Shown in pieces: positions 8,015 through 16,609 of a DNA stretch of 64,000 bases. A model generated the notes under the pieces. That model had not been told where the DNA came from, ran no database searches, and saw only the letters and a list, made by a program, of their open reading frames with translations. Numbering within the stretch: the first letter of the stretch is position 1; every line of letters begins with the position of its first letter. The DNA comes from Sphingobacterium sp. UBA4616 (lineage in GTDB: Bacteria > Bacteroidota > Bacteroidia > Sphingobacteriales > Sphingobacteriaceae). Made by a program: the position numbers and the translations under genes. Where the stretch lies: contig DGIS01000013.1 in the NCBI GenBank assembly GCA_002386525.1, forward strand, positions 168,789 to 232,788. Direction: 5' to 3'.

Positions 8015-9250
8015 TTATTTAATTAAATTATAGAAATTACTAAAGGCAAGAAAAACAAGTAGGATAAGTCCAAGGATAGCCCATAATTTTGTTAAAGGTG
8101 TATTTGTCAGGGCACCCATGATTTCTTTGTCATTGGCGACTAGAAATAGGATCAATCCAATAAAAGGGACTAGGAAAATCGTAATGCTTTGGGCAAAAAC
8201 AATGAGCTCAAGCGGTAGGTTCCCAAAAATAAGTGCAATTGCAGATCCAAAAATCATGACCAGCGAAATAAAGAATTTCACTTTGGGGTGATTAAGATCG
8301 TTTCCATAGCCGAAAGTATCTCCCAATAAGGAGCCGCCCAGCACCGCATTGCCGATCAATGAGGAGAATGAAGCGCCGAAAAGACCGATAAAAAAGAGGT
8401 GTGAAGCGTAGGTTCCCAAAAGAGGTTCCAATGCACGGCCCATTTCAGCAGCTGAGCTTAATTTAATTCCCTGGGGATGAAGAGTATTGGCTGCGCACAC
8501 CATTACGGCTGCACTCATGATTCCAAGGATAATAATCCCGATTCTACTTCCTATAATTTGCCGCTTCAAAGTCTCGTGGGTCGGCGATAACTTTCTTCTT
8601 GATTGCACCAGATAGCTTTGATAAAATGCACCGACGATGGAAAAACAGGACGCTGTAAAAGCAATAATTAATCCTACAGAAGCGGGCGGGATACTCGGTA
8701 AAAATCCGAAGAAAAAGTCATGCGATGGCGTTTTGATCATAATAGCTGTGGAAAGAAAAGCAAATAACATGAGTATGATAAGCGCTAGCATGAGCTTTTC
8801 TAATAGCGCATAGAAGGACTTAAAGAATAATAATAGAATGCCGATCACGTTAAAAACGATGATCCATATCTTAGGATTACTACCCGTGGCTTCTGAAACA
8901 GCGATGGAGACACCTGTAGCATTCCCGGATTGAAAGCATGTCGACACGACGAAGATTCCCAGACCGATGATAATGGAAGTTGTTTTTCCAAATTTGTTGC
9001 GAATGATGGCGAGTAACGACTCGTCGCGAGCAATGCCGATACGTGCAGCCATATTGGTAAATACCATCATAAAGAAAATAGCGACAACGACAACCCATAA
9101 TAGGGAAAAACCGTAATCTGCGCCCATTTTGGATGTGATGGTCATTTTACTGGGGCCGAAAACCAGGGCAGCGGTAATAACGCCTGGCCCTAGAATTGAA
9201 AGCCAATTTTTAAGTATAGAAGAAGGCTTGGGCTCGTGTTGGTGTTCCAT
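8015..9250 (-). CDS. Nramp-fold membrane transporter lacking the canonical metal-binding motifs
   Basis: 411 residues and about 11 transmembrane helices, with the Nramp signature framework (GPGVITAALV at the start of TM1, SYLVQSRR after TM6). In true Nramp/MntH proteins TM1 carries DPGN and TM6 carries MPH, which coordinate Mn2+/Fe2+. Here TM1 reads GPSK (residues 32-35) and the TM6 position reads S-I-V (residues 204-206), so no metal ligand remains. The protein therefore probably carries a different substrate. It lies between the periplasmic sugar dehydrogenase (5 bp upstream) and the epimerase (6 bp downstream), so import of the oxidised sugar or lactone is an attractive but unproven idea. 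Confidence 0.8.
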   Translation of the reverse strand: MEHQHEPKPSSILKNWLSILGPGVITAALVFGPSKMTITSKMGADYGFSLLWVVVVAIFFMMVFTNMAARIGIARDESLLAIIRNKFGKTTSIIIGLGIFVVSTCFQSGNATGVSIAVSEATGSNPKIWIIVFNVIGILLLFFKSFYALLEKLMLALIILMLFAFLSTAIMIKTPSHDFFFGFLPSIPPASVGLIIAFTASCFSIVGAFYQSYLVQSRRKLSPTHETLKRQIIGSRIGIIILGIMSAAVMVCAANTLHPQGIKLSSAAEMGRALEPLLGTYASHLFFIGLFGASFSSLIGNAVLGGSLLGDTFGYGNDLNHPKVKFFISLVMIFGSAIALIFGNLPLELIVFAQSITIFLVPFIGLILFLVANDKEIMGALTNTPLTKLWAILGLILLVFLAFSNFYNLIK

Positions 9251-9255
9251 AGAAT

Positions 9256-10776
9256 TTATCGTAATGAGGTTAAATGCTGTTGGTTGATTGTACTGGCAGA
9301 ATTTCCAAAATGTGTGCGGATATAATTGGTGATTTCAACGATATCTTCATCTTTCAGAAAGGAAAAAGAGGGCATCGTACTCTCGTATTTTGCTCCACCG
9401 ATATGCTTGTCTTTCAGTCCATGTAAGATAACTTGCAATAAATCCTTTGGATTGCCGTTGACAAGGGGCGAATTGGCCAATGGTGGAAATGTATTGTTGA
9501 GTCCTTTTCCGTCTGCTTTGTGACAGGAAGCACAATACGCTTCATATAGTGTTTGTCCAGTTTTGGCCGGATTGTTCATTGCTTTGGGGGTAGTGGGTTT
9601 AATAATTGGAGCCGAGGCCTTATCCGTGATGCGGAGGCGATAGATCACATCATCATCGGGTTTTGGAAATCCCTTTTGGGGATTCCAGTCGCGGTTGCTG
9701 GAACAGAAGTAAATATCTCCATTGGGTAAAGTCAATACCGAGCGGAGACGACCAAGCTGATCTTTGAATAAAACCTTCTCATCGACGATCTGCTGGCCAT
9801 TGGCGGATAATTTTAGGATGCGTAAAGATTGATTTTTTAAGGTCGCAAGCAATAAACTATGCTTCCAATCGGGGATAACACCGGATCCATAATAGGCCAG
9901 TCCTGATGGTGCAACGACGGGAGTCCAGGATTTAATGGGTTCCTGCCTTGGCGAGCGTTTTGCAATCGCCTTTTCCTTATCGGTATCAATCATGCCTTCG
10001 ATCTGTGGCCAGCCATAGTTTTTAAGCGGTTGTATCAGGTTGATTTCATCCTCAATAGCATCGCCATGCTCAGATGTGTAGATCAGGCCTTTGGCGTCGT
10101 GCGTAAGCCCCTGCATGTTCCGAAACCCCCATGCATATACATAACTATTTGCAATCGGGTTATCTTTTGGGATGCTTCCATCAAGATTGAGGCGCAAGAT
10201 TTTGCCGTTCAAAGTGCTGCTGTCCTGGGCGAAGGTATCACTTGCGGCATCTCCTGTGGCCCAATAGACTTTTTTGTCGGTTGAGACAATCACTCTAGAA
10301 CCGTTGTGCCCGGTATTCCCCGGTATTTGCAACAGCAATTTTGGATGTGCGAGCTTGCCTTCTGGGCTGTATTCGTATCGATATAAATTGGAAAAAATGG
10401 AGCTATCTTTCTTGCTGGTATAAGAAAGGTAAAGGTAGGCTTGCTGACCTTCCGGTTGATAAAGTGCCATTCCTAATAGTCCCAAAGTGCGCTGATGATA
10501 CACGTCTGCTAGGCTGTCTATTAAAGTAACTGTTTTCGTCTTTATATCCAGCTTTCGTATACTTCCACTGATTTCGGAAAACAAGATGGCATCGTTGACT
10601 TTGTCGTATTGCAAGTCCCAAGGGACATGGAGCTTTGTAGCTTCTTTCGATAGCGACAGTACACTATGTTCAAGCTGGATGCTGTTTATTGCCGCGCTTT
10701 CTGTCTCCGTTTTTGCAACACAGGAAGAAAGTAGGGGCATTAGCGATGCAAGCCAAATATATGTTTGTTTTTTCAT
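9256..10776 (-). CDS. Lipoprotein PQQ-type glucose/sorbosone dehydrogenase fused to cytochrome c
   Basis: About 506 residues from the ATG at 10776, which gives a clean lipoprotein signal (KKQTYIWLASLMPLLSSC). An upstream in-frame start at 10818 would bury it. The first ~370 residues form a GSDH-like six-bladed propeller (DLQYDKVNDAILFSEISG, GNTGHNGSRV, YVYAWGFRNMQGL, YTSEHGDAIEDEIN), as in soluble PQQ glucose dehydrogenases. The C-terminal ~100 residues are a class I cytochrome c with heme site CASCH (near residue 415) and a distal methionine in ESTMPSF. It should oxidise an aldose in the periplasm to a lactone and pass electrons to the respiratory chain through its own heme. First gene of the operon; its promoter and a GntR-type operator lie just upstream. 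Confidence 0.88.
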   Translation of the reverse strand: MKKQTYIWLASLMPLLSSCVAKTETESAAINSIQLEHSVLSLSKEATKLHVPWDLQYDKVNDAILFSEISGSIRKLDIKTKTVTLIDSLADVYHQRTLGLLGMALYQPEGQQAYLYLSYTSKKDSSIFSNLYRYEYSPEGKLAHPKLLLQIPGNTGHNGSRVIVSTDKKVYWATGDAASDTFAQDSSTLNGKILRLNLDGSIPKDNPIANSYVYAWGFRNMQGLTHDAKGLIYTSEHGDAIEDEINLIQPLKNYGWPQIEGMIDTDKEKAIAKRSPRQEPIKSWTPVVAPSGLAYYGSGVIPDWKHSLLLATLKNQSLRILKLSANGQQIVDEKVLFKDQLGRLRSVLTLPNGDIYFCSSNRDWNPQKGFPKPDDDVIYRLRITDKASAPIIKPTTPKAMNNPAKTGQTLYEAYCASCHKADGKGLNNTFPPLANSPLVNGNPKDLLQVILHGLKDKHIGGAKYESTMPSFSFLKDEDIVEITNYIRTHFGNSASTINQQHLTSLR

Positions 10777-10815
10777 ATAGGATCTGCGGTTATTCCTTTG
10801 ATTTATTTGGTTAGT

Positions 10816-10847
10816 CAAATGTAGTTTAATAAAAATAAATATACAAA
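10816..10847 (-). promoter_or_regulatory. Consensus promoter for the dehydrogenase operon
   Basis: On the minus strand TTTG (10844-10847), a 20 nt spacer and TACATTTG (10816-10823) match the Bacteroidetes -33/-7 consensus exactly. The -33 box overlaps a degenerate half-operator (ATATACAA, 10840-10847). Confidence 0.65.
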
Positions 10848-10859
10848 AAATAAGTTAAA

Positions 10860-10869
10860 TTGTATACAA
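10860..10869. promoter_or_regulatory. GntR-type operator TTGTATACAA (site 1)
   Basis: A perfect 10-bp palindrome 12 bp upstream of the -33 box of the minus-strand dehydrogenase operon. The identical sequence occurs at 10996 and at 20311 in front of the GntR gene, and variants occur at 21816 and 21839. Confidence 0.65.
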
Positions 10870-10989
10870 AATTATTTTATCAAATAGATTTTTGTGCCAC
10901 TAAGGATTGAATTCTCTATTGAAAGCTATAGTTCGATAGGCTAAACATGCTGCTACATTCATTACGATTTGTAAAAAAATAAAAAAAAT

Positions 10990-11021
10990 ATTGAATTGTA
11001 TACAAAAAATATATATTATTG
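10990..11021 (+). promoter_or_regulatory. Promoter of the susCD-lyase operon with embedded GntR-type operator (site 2)
   Basis: ATTG (10990-10993), a 20 nt spacer and TATTATTG (11014-11021) form a near-consensus promoter. TTGTATACAA (10996-11005) lies inside the spacer, where a bound repressor would exclude RNA polymerase. The predicted leader before the ATG at 11151 is about 120 nt and AU-rich. The rest of the 10777-11150 gap contains no convincing gene. Confidence 0.6.
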
Positions 11022-11150
11022 TATTCACTATGATAAAGTAAGAAAAGCGATATAAATCGTATTCGAATTAAAAATTGCTTTTTCTTAAAAAACACCAATA
11101 AACTAAAGAGCTTATAAATCATTTATTTAACCACTTTAACCTGAGTATTC

Positions 11151-14100
11151 ATGATACTAAAGCAGATTAAAATCCGGGATGTAATAAACAGGAGTTGCCT
11201 ATTAATAGGGCTGCCTTTTATTTCAATGGCGACCTTTGCAAATACGCCTTCTTCCCTTAATAATGGAAAGATTCCGATCTTGAATGTTTTGAACCCGTCG
11301 ACGGGTTTAGCTAAATTTCAGCAACAGCTCGTTGGGCAGGTGCTGGATGCCAAAGGGCAAGCCCTGTCGGGCGTAGAGGTGCGTAACCTTAGAAATTCGA
11401 CCGTCAGCGTTACGGATCAGGAGGGGCGTTTTAAGTTAACTGGTGCCATTTCGGATCAGATTCAATTTCGGTTAATTGGTTTTAGTACAAAAGTGGTATC
11501 AGGAAAAGAAGTGCAGGCTGTAGTGCTTGAAGCAAGTGAAAGCGCGCTGGATGAAGTGGTTGTGGTCGGTTATGGCAAGCAGAAAAAAGGCAACTTGACC
11601 GGAGCAGTAGCTAGTGTCAATTTTGATCAGTCGACTTCAAGTCGGGGGCTTTCAAATGCTTCTCAAGCATTGCAAGGTGTTATTCCTGGCTTAGCAGTGA
11701 GTCAAAATTCTGGAATGGCCGGAAATAACGCGGCAGATCTTTTGATCAGGGGCTTAGGGACTGTCAATAGTGCTGGACCTCTGATCGTGGTGGATGGTAT
11801 GCCTGACGTGAATATGAACCGTGTGAACGTCAATGATATTGAAAGTGTCACCGTTTTGAAAGATGCTTCTTCGGCAGCGGTGTATGGTTCCAGGGCAGCT
11901 AATGGAGTTGTCTTGATTACGACAAAATCTGGTAAAAGAAACAGTAAAACGGCTATCTCTTTTAGTGCTAACAGGTCGCTTGTCAAACCCACTCGCTCTT
12001 TTGATTTTGTGAATAATTACGCAAAAGCGATGACGGCTACGCAAAGAGCCCAAGCTTATAATACAGCTGCATCTGCATTCAATTTTAAAAATGGGACGAT
12101 CGACGAGTGGTTGGCTTTAAGTATGATCGATCCAAGATTGTATCCGAGTACCGATTGGTGGGATGTCATTCTCCGCAATGGTCAAAGTGGTAATTATAAC
12201 GTTTCTATCAACGGGGGTACTGAAAATAATAATTACTATTTATCAGTCGGTATGCTTGACGAGAAAGGGATACAGATTAATAATGATTTTAAACGTTACA
12301 ATGCTGCATTTAACTTTGAAACCAAGGTGACGAACACGATTGGCGCTGGAGTCAGGTTTTCGGGCAACTGGTCTGACTACCGGTATAATTACGAGGACGG
12401 TATGACTGCAAACTCGACCAGTGGAATGGATTTGTTTACTTCCCCTGCAGGCATATTGCCTTACGATCCTGTTACAGGGTACTATGGAGGTGCGATGTCT
12501 TACAACGAAAGTCCACAGGCCAATAATATTTATGCGGATTACATGACACGCAACCAAAACCATATGAATCAAAAACAGGCTTTGGTGAATGGATATTTAA
12601 ACTGGAAACCATTTAAAGGGTTTGAGGCCAAAATAGATTATGCCCTAAATTATGATACCCGTTTTCAATGGAAGGCAGATATGCCGACAAAATTATATAA
12701 TATCCGGACGGGATTGTCTATCCGGGATCTTGTTCCAACAAATGATGGTATTTATAATACCGACAGAAACAACTACAAAACACAGCTGAACTTCAAGCTG
12801 AGTTACGACCATAAGTTTGGTGCCAATCATGATTTTTCTGCTCTGGCCGTGTATTCGGAAGAATATTGGAATAATCGTGTGCTGGCGGGGAGCCGGTTGG
12901 ATCGCTTACACCCGAGTTTGCATGAAATCGATGGTGCTTCCGAAGATGTGCAAAATGTTTCTGGATCATCCTCCGCAGAAGGTCTCCGTTCTTATATTGG
13001 CCGATTGAATTATACGGCTTTTGGAAAATACATGTTTGAAGGGAACTTTAGGGTAGACGGTTCTTCCCGGTTCTTGCCGGGCGATCAATATGGGTTCTTT
13101 CCTTCTGCCGCAGTGGGTTGGCGGATTTCGGATGAGGTATTCATGAGGTCACTCAAAGATAAAATCAAAATGAGTTCGGCCAAATTCAGAGCTTCTTATG
13201 GTTCTTTGGGTAATAATAGTGGTGTAGGCTTGTATGAGCAAAAGCAATCTTTGGTCTCCAGTCCTTATTATTTGATCGACAACAGTACAGGTACCGGTTC
13301 CGTGGTAAAAGGTCTGATCAATAAGAAACTGATCAACTATGACCTGACCTGGGAAAAGACGCGTGTGTTTAACTTGGGTCTGGATCTTGGCTTCTTTAAC
13401 AATAAGCTAACCGCTGAGTTGGATTACTACGAAAGAAAAACGATTGGTATGAATCGCCCTTCGGACGTATCGATGCATCTGACAGGTTTATTTACCGCTC
13501 CCCGAAGGAATATTGGCGATATGATGAATAAAGGGCTCGAGGCAAATGTGACCTGGAATGACCGAAAAGGGGATGTTGGGTATATGCTGAACTTTAATGT
13601 GGGCTATAATAAAAACAAGTTGCTTTCCTGGAACGAACAATTGCAAAGAGGTTCGGTATTTATTGATATGCCTTATAACTTTATTTATGCCTTTGAGTCG
13701 CTGGGTATCGCACAATCTTGGCAAGATATTTATAATGCTGTTCCTCAGGGCGCTTCTCCCGGGGATATCTTGTTGAAAGATGTAAATGGTGATGGTAAAT
13801 TGGATGCGAATGATCGTGTGGCGTATCCAGCGTATCAGTTGGGTAGACCCAAGGTTAATTACGGGTTTAGAGGTTCGGTAGATTACAAAGGCTTTGATTT
13901 CTCCTTTCTGCTTCAAGCTGCTACTGGAAGAAAAGAATTTTGGATGAATAAAGCGAATTCGAACTTTTTAGGCACGGCAAATCAGGCCATTACTGAAGAC
14001 CAGTGGAATAATATGTGGAGCTTAGATAACCGCGATGCCGACTATCCTAAGTTGCTTCCAAGTACGCTGGGGTCAACAAGCCCTAATGGATATTTGAGTA

Positions 14101-14336
14101 CATTTTGGTTGCAAAACATGTCTTATTTAAGGGTGAAAAATCTGCAGCTTGGTTATACTTTTAAGAAAGAATTACTGACGAAGCTTGGTATTCAAAAGTT
14201 GCGTGTGTTTGGTTCGGTAGATAATTTAGCGGTATTGACCAGTTTCAAAGGGCTGGATCCGGAAAAAAGTACCTATACCAATGATGCCTATCCAATGACG
14301 AAGAGTTTTGTGGTTGGACTGAATGTAGACTTATAA
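11151..14336 (+). CDS. SusC/RagA-like TonB-dependent receptor
   Basis: 1061 residues, the usual size for SusC. It has a cleavable N-terminal region, a carboxypeptidase-like domain (QQLVGQVLDAKGQALSGVEV, about residues 62-140) ending in the TonB-box-like DEVVVVGYGKQKKG, a plug domain with LLIRGLGT and ESVTVLKDASSAAVYGSRAANG, and a long beta-barrel ending in an aromatic-poor VGLNVDL. It forms the outer-membrane channel for an oligosaccharide captured by the SusD protein encoded 11 bp downstream. It is the first gene of a six-gene plus-strand unit (SusC, SusD, two lipoproteins, lyase, then the regulator with its own promoter). Control by the GntR protein is inferred from the operator at 10996. 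Confidence 0.95.
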   Translation: MILKQIKIRDVINRSCLLIGLPFISMATFANTPSSLNNGKIPILNVLNPSTGLAKFQQQLVGQVLDAKGQALSGVEVRNLRNSTVSVTDQEGRFKLTGAISDQIQFRLIGFSTKVVSGKEVQAVVLEASESALDEVVVVGYGKQKKGNLTGAVASVNFDQSTSSRGLSNASQALQGVIPGLAVSQNSGMAGNNAADLLIRGLGTVNSAGPLIVVDGMPDVNMNRVNVNDIESVTVLKDASSAAVYGSRAANGVVLITTKSGKRNSKTAISFSANRSLVKPTRSFDFVNNYAKAMTATQRAQAYNTAASAFNFKNGTIDEWLALSMIDPRLYPSTDWWDVILRNGQSGNYNVSINGGTENNNYYLSVGMLDEKGIQINNDFKRYNAAFNFETKVTNTIGAGVRFSGNWSDYRYNYEDGMTANSTSGMDLFTSPAGILPYDPVTGYYGGAMSYNESPQANNIYADYMTRNQNHMNQKQALVNGYLNWKPFKGFEAKIDYALNYDTRFQWKADMPTKLYNIRTGLSIRDLVPTNDGIYNTDRNNYKTQLNFKLSYDHKFGANHDFSALAVYSEEYWNNRVLAGSRLDRLHPSLHEIDGASEDVQNVSGSSSAEGLRSYIGRLNYTAFGKYMFEGNFRVDGSSRFLPGDQYGFFPSAAVGWRISDEVFMRSLKDKIKMSSAKFRASYGSLGNNSGVGLYEQKQSLVSSPYYLIDNSTGTGSVVKGLINKKLINYDLTWEKTRVFNLGLDLGFFNNKLTAELDYYERKTIGMNRPSDVSMHLTGLFTAPRRNIGDMMNKGLEANVTWNDRKGDVGYMLNFNVGYNKNKLLSWNEQLQRGSVFIDMPYNFIYAFESLGIAQSWQDIYNAVPQGASPGDILLKDVNGDGKLDANDRVAYPAYQLGRPKVNYGFRGSVDYKGFDFSFLLQAATGRKEFWMNKANSNFLGTANQAITEDQWNNMWSLDNRDADYPKLLPSTLGSTSPNGYLSTFWLQNMSYLRVKNLQLGYTFKKELLTKLGIQKLRVFGSVDNLAVLTSFKGLDPEKSTYTNDAYPMTKSFVVGLNVDL

Positions 14337-14347
14337 TATTTAAACTT

Positions 14348-16180
14348 ATGAAATCGATATATAACATACTGTTTATTTCTTCTTTGCTGCTGCTTGGTTT
14401 ATCCGCCTGTCGCAAAGATTTGTTAAATCAGAATCCGACAACAACACCAAGTTCCGAAACTTTCTGGGTGAATGAGAATGATGCACTTGCTGCATTAATG
14501 GCAAATTATTCCATCTTCAGACCTTGTTTTGATCGCGATTACCATTTTGATGGACATGGAGATTTTCTGAAGATGTACAATACGGGTGCGGCGCCAATCT
14601 CAATGACCGTCAATAGTCCCATGAACTATGGTTCTGGAGCTTCTGCAATGTATAGGGCATTATATGGCTCTGTATTCAGTTCTAATTTTGTCATCGAAAA
14701 TACCAATGCGCGTTTGTTGCCGTTTGCAAAAACAGATGCGGTAAAGCAAACATTGGAAACTATCGTAGCGGAAGCTAGATTGCTGCGCGCCATCGCATAT
14801 TTTAGGCTGGTTTCCCTTTGGGGTGATGTGCCTTATTTTTATAAGTCGGCACCCGCTCCTGCCGAGGCTGATACGGTACGGAGAATGCCTATTGCACAAT
14901 TGAAAGATTCCATTATGGCTGATTTGAACTATGCAGTGGACAAATTACCCAATAAAGGGGCTGCTATTGGTAGGGCGGGAAAACCTGCAGCCTTGGCGTT
15001 TCGTGGTAAGTTTCAATTGTACTGGGGCTCGTGGAAGAAAAATGGATGGCCCGAATTGGATGGATTTGTCCAGTCTGCTGCGGATGCCAAGGCGGCATAT
15101 GCTGCCGCTGCTGCGGATTTTAAGCGCGTGATCAATGACTTTGGGATCAAAATGTTTAGAAATGGTGATCCGGGTCAATGGGGTGAATTGGGTAAAGCAG
15201 ATGTGCTGCCGAATTATTATTATATGTTTATTCCGTCAACAGGTAACTTGAGTCAGGATGAAGAGATGGTCATGGTGCTGACGCATGGTGGTGTCGGAAC
15301 AAAACAGAGTGAGGAGTATCAGCGGGTATGGACTGGACCGCTGGTGTCTTTGGGGCAGAATCAGGCTATTCCGCGTTATGAACTGGCCGACCGGTATCAA
15401 TCGACCGTTACCGGAGATTTCTTACCTAAAATGGTGCAGATGGATCCAGTGAAAAATCCAGCCGCACGTACGACGGTAAATTCTGCTGTAAACCCCGAAT
15501 CGTACCGTAATCGCGATTATCGCATGAAAGCAACTTTGTTGTGGGATTACGAATTGATTATGAGCATGAGCCCTACAGAATTGACCGGCTATATTCCATT
15601 TATCTACAAGACTTGGGGGGCAGCAGTGACCGTAAACGGTGTTTCTTATAAATCTTCGTTCACCGATAATACCACCAATCTTTCGGGACTGCAATCGCGT
15701 AAATTTGTGCGCAATTATGGCGGTGTGGCGCGTAGCGATGGAAATTACAATTGGCCTTTAATGCGTATCGCTGATGTATACCTGATGTATGCAGAAGCAA
15801 CCAATGAGGTGGGTGGTCCACAGTCAGATGCAATCGAGCTAGTCAATAAGGTGAGGCGTCGTGGTAATCTGCCGGCACTGGCTGGCGCTAAAACTGCTTC
15901 TCGGGACGCCTTCTTTGATGCTATTGAGCAGGAAAGAATTGTTGAGTTGTTTGGTGAAGGTCAACGTCCTTTTGATCTGAGGAGATGGCGTAAACTGGAA
16001 ACGGCATTTGGTAAACCTTATGGGGATGGGAAATGGTTTCAGGATAGCTTTGGTAATAATTGGGAGCGCTTTTTCTTCAATGAGTCTGAATTGACGTATC
16101 AAAGATGTTATATCTATCAAATTCCAGAAACAGAACGTTCAAGAAATCCGAATTTAACACAAAATATGCCTTGGAAATAA
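14348..16180 (+). CDS. SusD/RagB-family glycan-binding lipoprotein
   Basis: 610 residues. A lipoprotein signal (SSLLLLGLSACRK) places it on the cell surface. SusD features are the N-terminal LLNQNPTTTPSSETFW, the TPR-like helices (VAEARLLRAIAYFRLVSLWGDVPY), and C-terminal RIADVYLMYAEATNEVGG, VNKVRRRGNLPAL and RIVELFGEGQRPFDLRRW. It caps the SusC barrel encoded just upstream and binds the incoming oligosaccharide. At 610 residues it is at the upper end of the family, suggesting a bulky or charged ligand; that is inference. Confidence 0.95.
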   Translation: MKSIYNILFISSLLLLGLSACRKDLLNQNPTTTPSSETFWVNENDALAALMANYSIFRPCFDRDYHFDGHGDFLKMYNTGAAPISMTVNSPMNYGSGASAMYRALYGSVFSSNFVIENTNARLLPFAKTDAVKQTLETIVAEARLLRAIAYFRLVSLWGDVPYFYKSAPAPAEADTVRRMPIAQLKDSIMADLNYAVDKLPNKGAAIGRAGKPAALAFRGKFQLYWGSWKKNGWPELDGFVQSAADAKAAYAAAAADFKRVINDFGIKMFRNGDPGQWGELGKADVLPNYYYMFIPSTGNLSQDEEMVMVLTHGGVGTKQSEEYQRVWTGPLVSLGQNQAIPRYELADRYQSTVTGDFLPKMVQMDPVKNPAARTTVNSAVNPESYRNRDYRMKATLLWDYELIMSMSPTELTGYIPFIYKTWGAAVTVNGVSYKSSFTDNTTNLSGLQSRKFVRNYGGVARSDGNYNWPLMRIADVYLMYAEATNEVGGPQSDAIELVNKVRRRGNLPALAGAKTASRDAFFDAIEQERIVELFGEGQRPFDLRRWRKLETAFGKPYGDGKWFQDSFGNNWERFFFNESELTYQRCYIYQIPETERSRNPNLTQNMPWK

Positions 16181-16205
16181 TATGGTAACACTTGACTGTA
16201 ATAAA

Positions 16206-16601
16206 ATGAAATATACGTTATTTTTAATCGGAATGCTATTTGTTAGCTTGTCCGGTTGTAAGGAAGATTATCCAATCGATGAGGATGGTTTATTGATCAC
16301 AAATAGGTCGGAATGTTATGTCAGTAGTTTTGAGCTTTTGGGGGCTGATTTTCAGACAGTACGTACGAAGGCTGCTGTAGTTGATACCCTCGCGCAGACC
16401 ATCAACGTAGAGGTGCTATTTGGCACAGATTTGAAAAATTTATACCCACAGTTTTCATTGGTCACTGATGCGGTACTTGATCCTAAGATTTTAGGAAAGG
16501 AAGATTTTTCCAATTTGGGTACGCCGCGCGAATGGACTGTCGTGTCGGGAAACAGAAAGGTGCGCAAGACTTATAAGGTTTATTTGACAGTACAAAAATA
16601 A
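16206..16601 (+). CDS. Small DUF5018-like surface lipoprotein
   Basis: 131 residues from the ATG at 16206, which gives a proper lipoprotein signal (YTLFLIGMLFVSLSGCKED). An upstream in-frame ATG at 16182 would put eight polar residues before it. After the lipobox a single immunoglobulin-like domain follows (ECYVSSFELLGAD, TINVEVLFGTDLKNLYPQF, REWTVVSGNRKVRKTYKVYL), the pattern of Bacteroidota DUF5018 domains that accompany SusCD. Probable role: accessory surface glycan binding. It lies 25 bp after susD and 8 bp before the next lipoprotein gene. Confidence 0.75.
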   Translation: MKYTLFLIGMLFVSLSGCKEDYPIDEDGLLITNRSECYVSSFELLGADFQTVRTKAAVVDTLAQTINVEVLFGTDLKNLYPQFSLVTDAVLDPKILGKEDFSNLGTPREWTVVSGNRKVRKTYKVYLTVQK

Positions 16602-16609
16602 GGAAGCAG

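Noticed and set aside
10916..11122. 68-codon minus-strand frame upstream of susC
   Set aside because: Phe/Tyr/Ile-rich translation of AT-rich promoter DNA containing the operator; not a gene.
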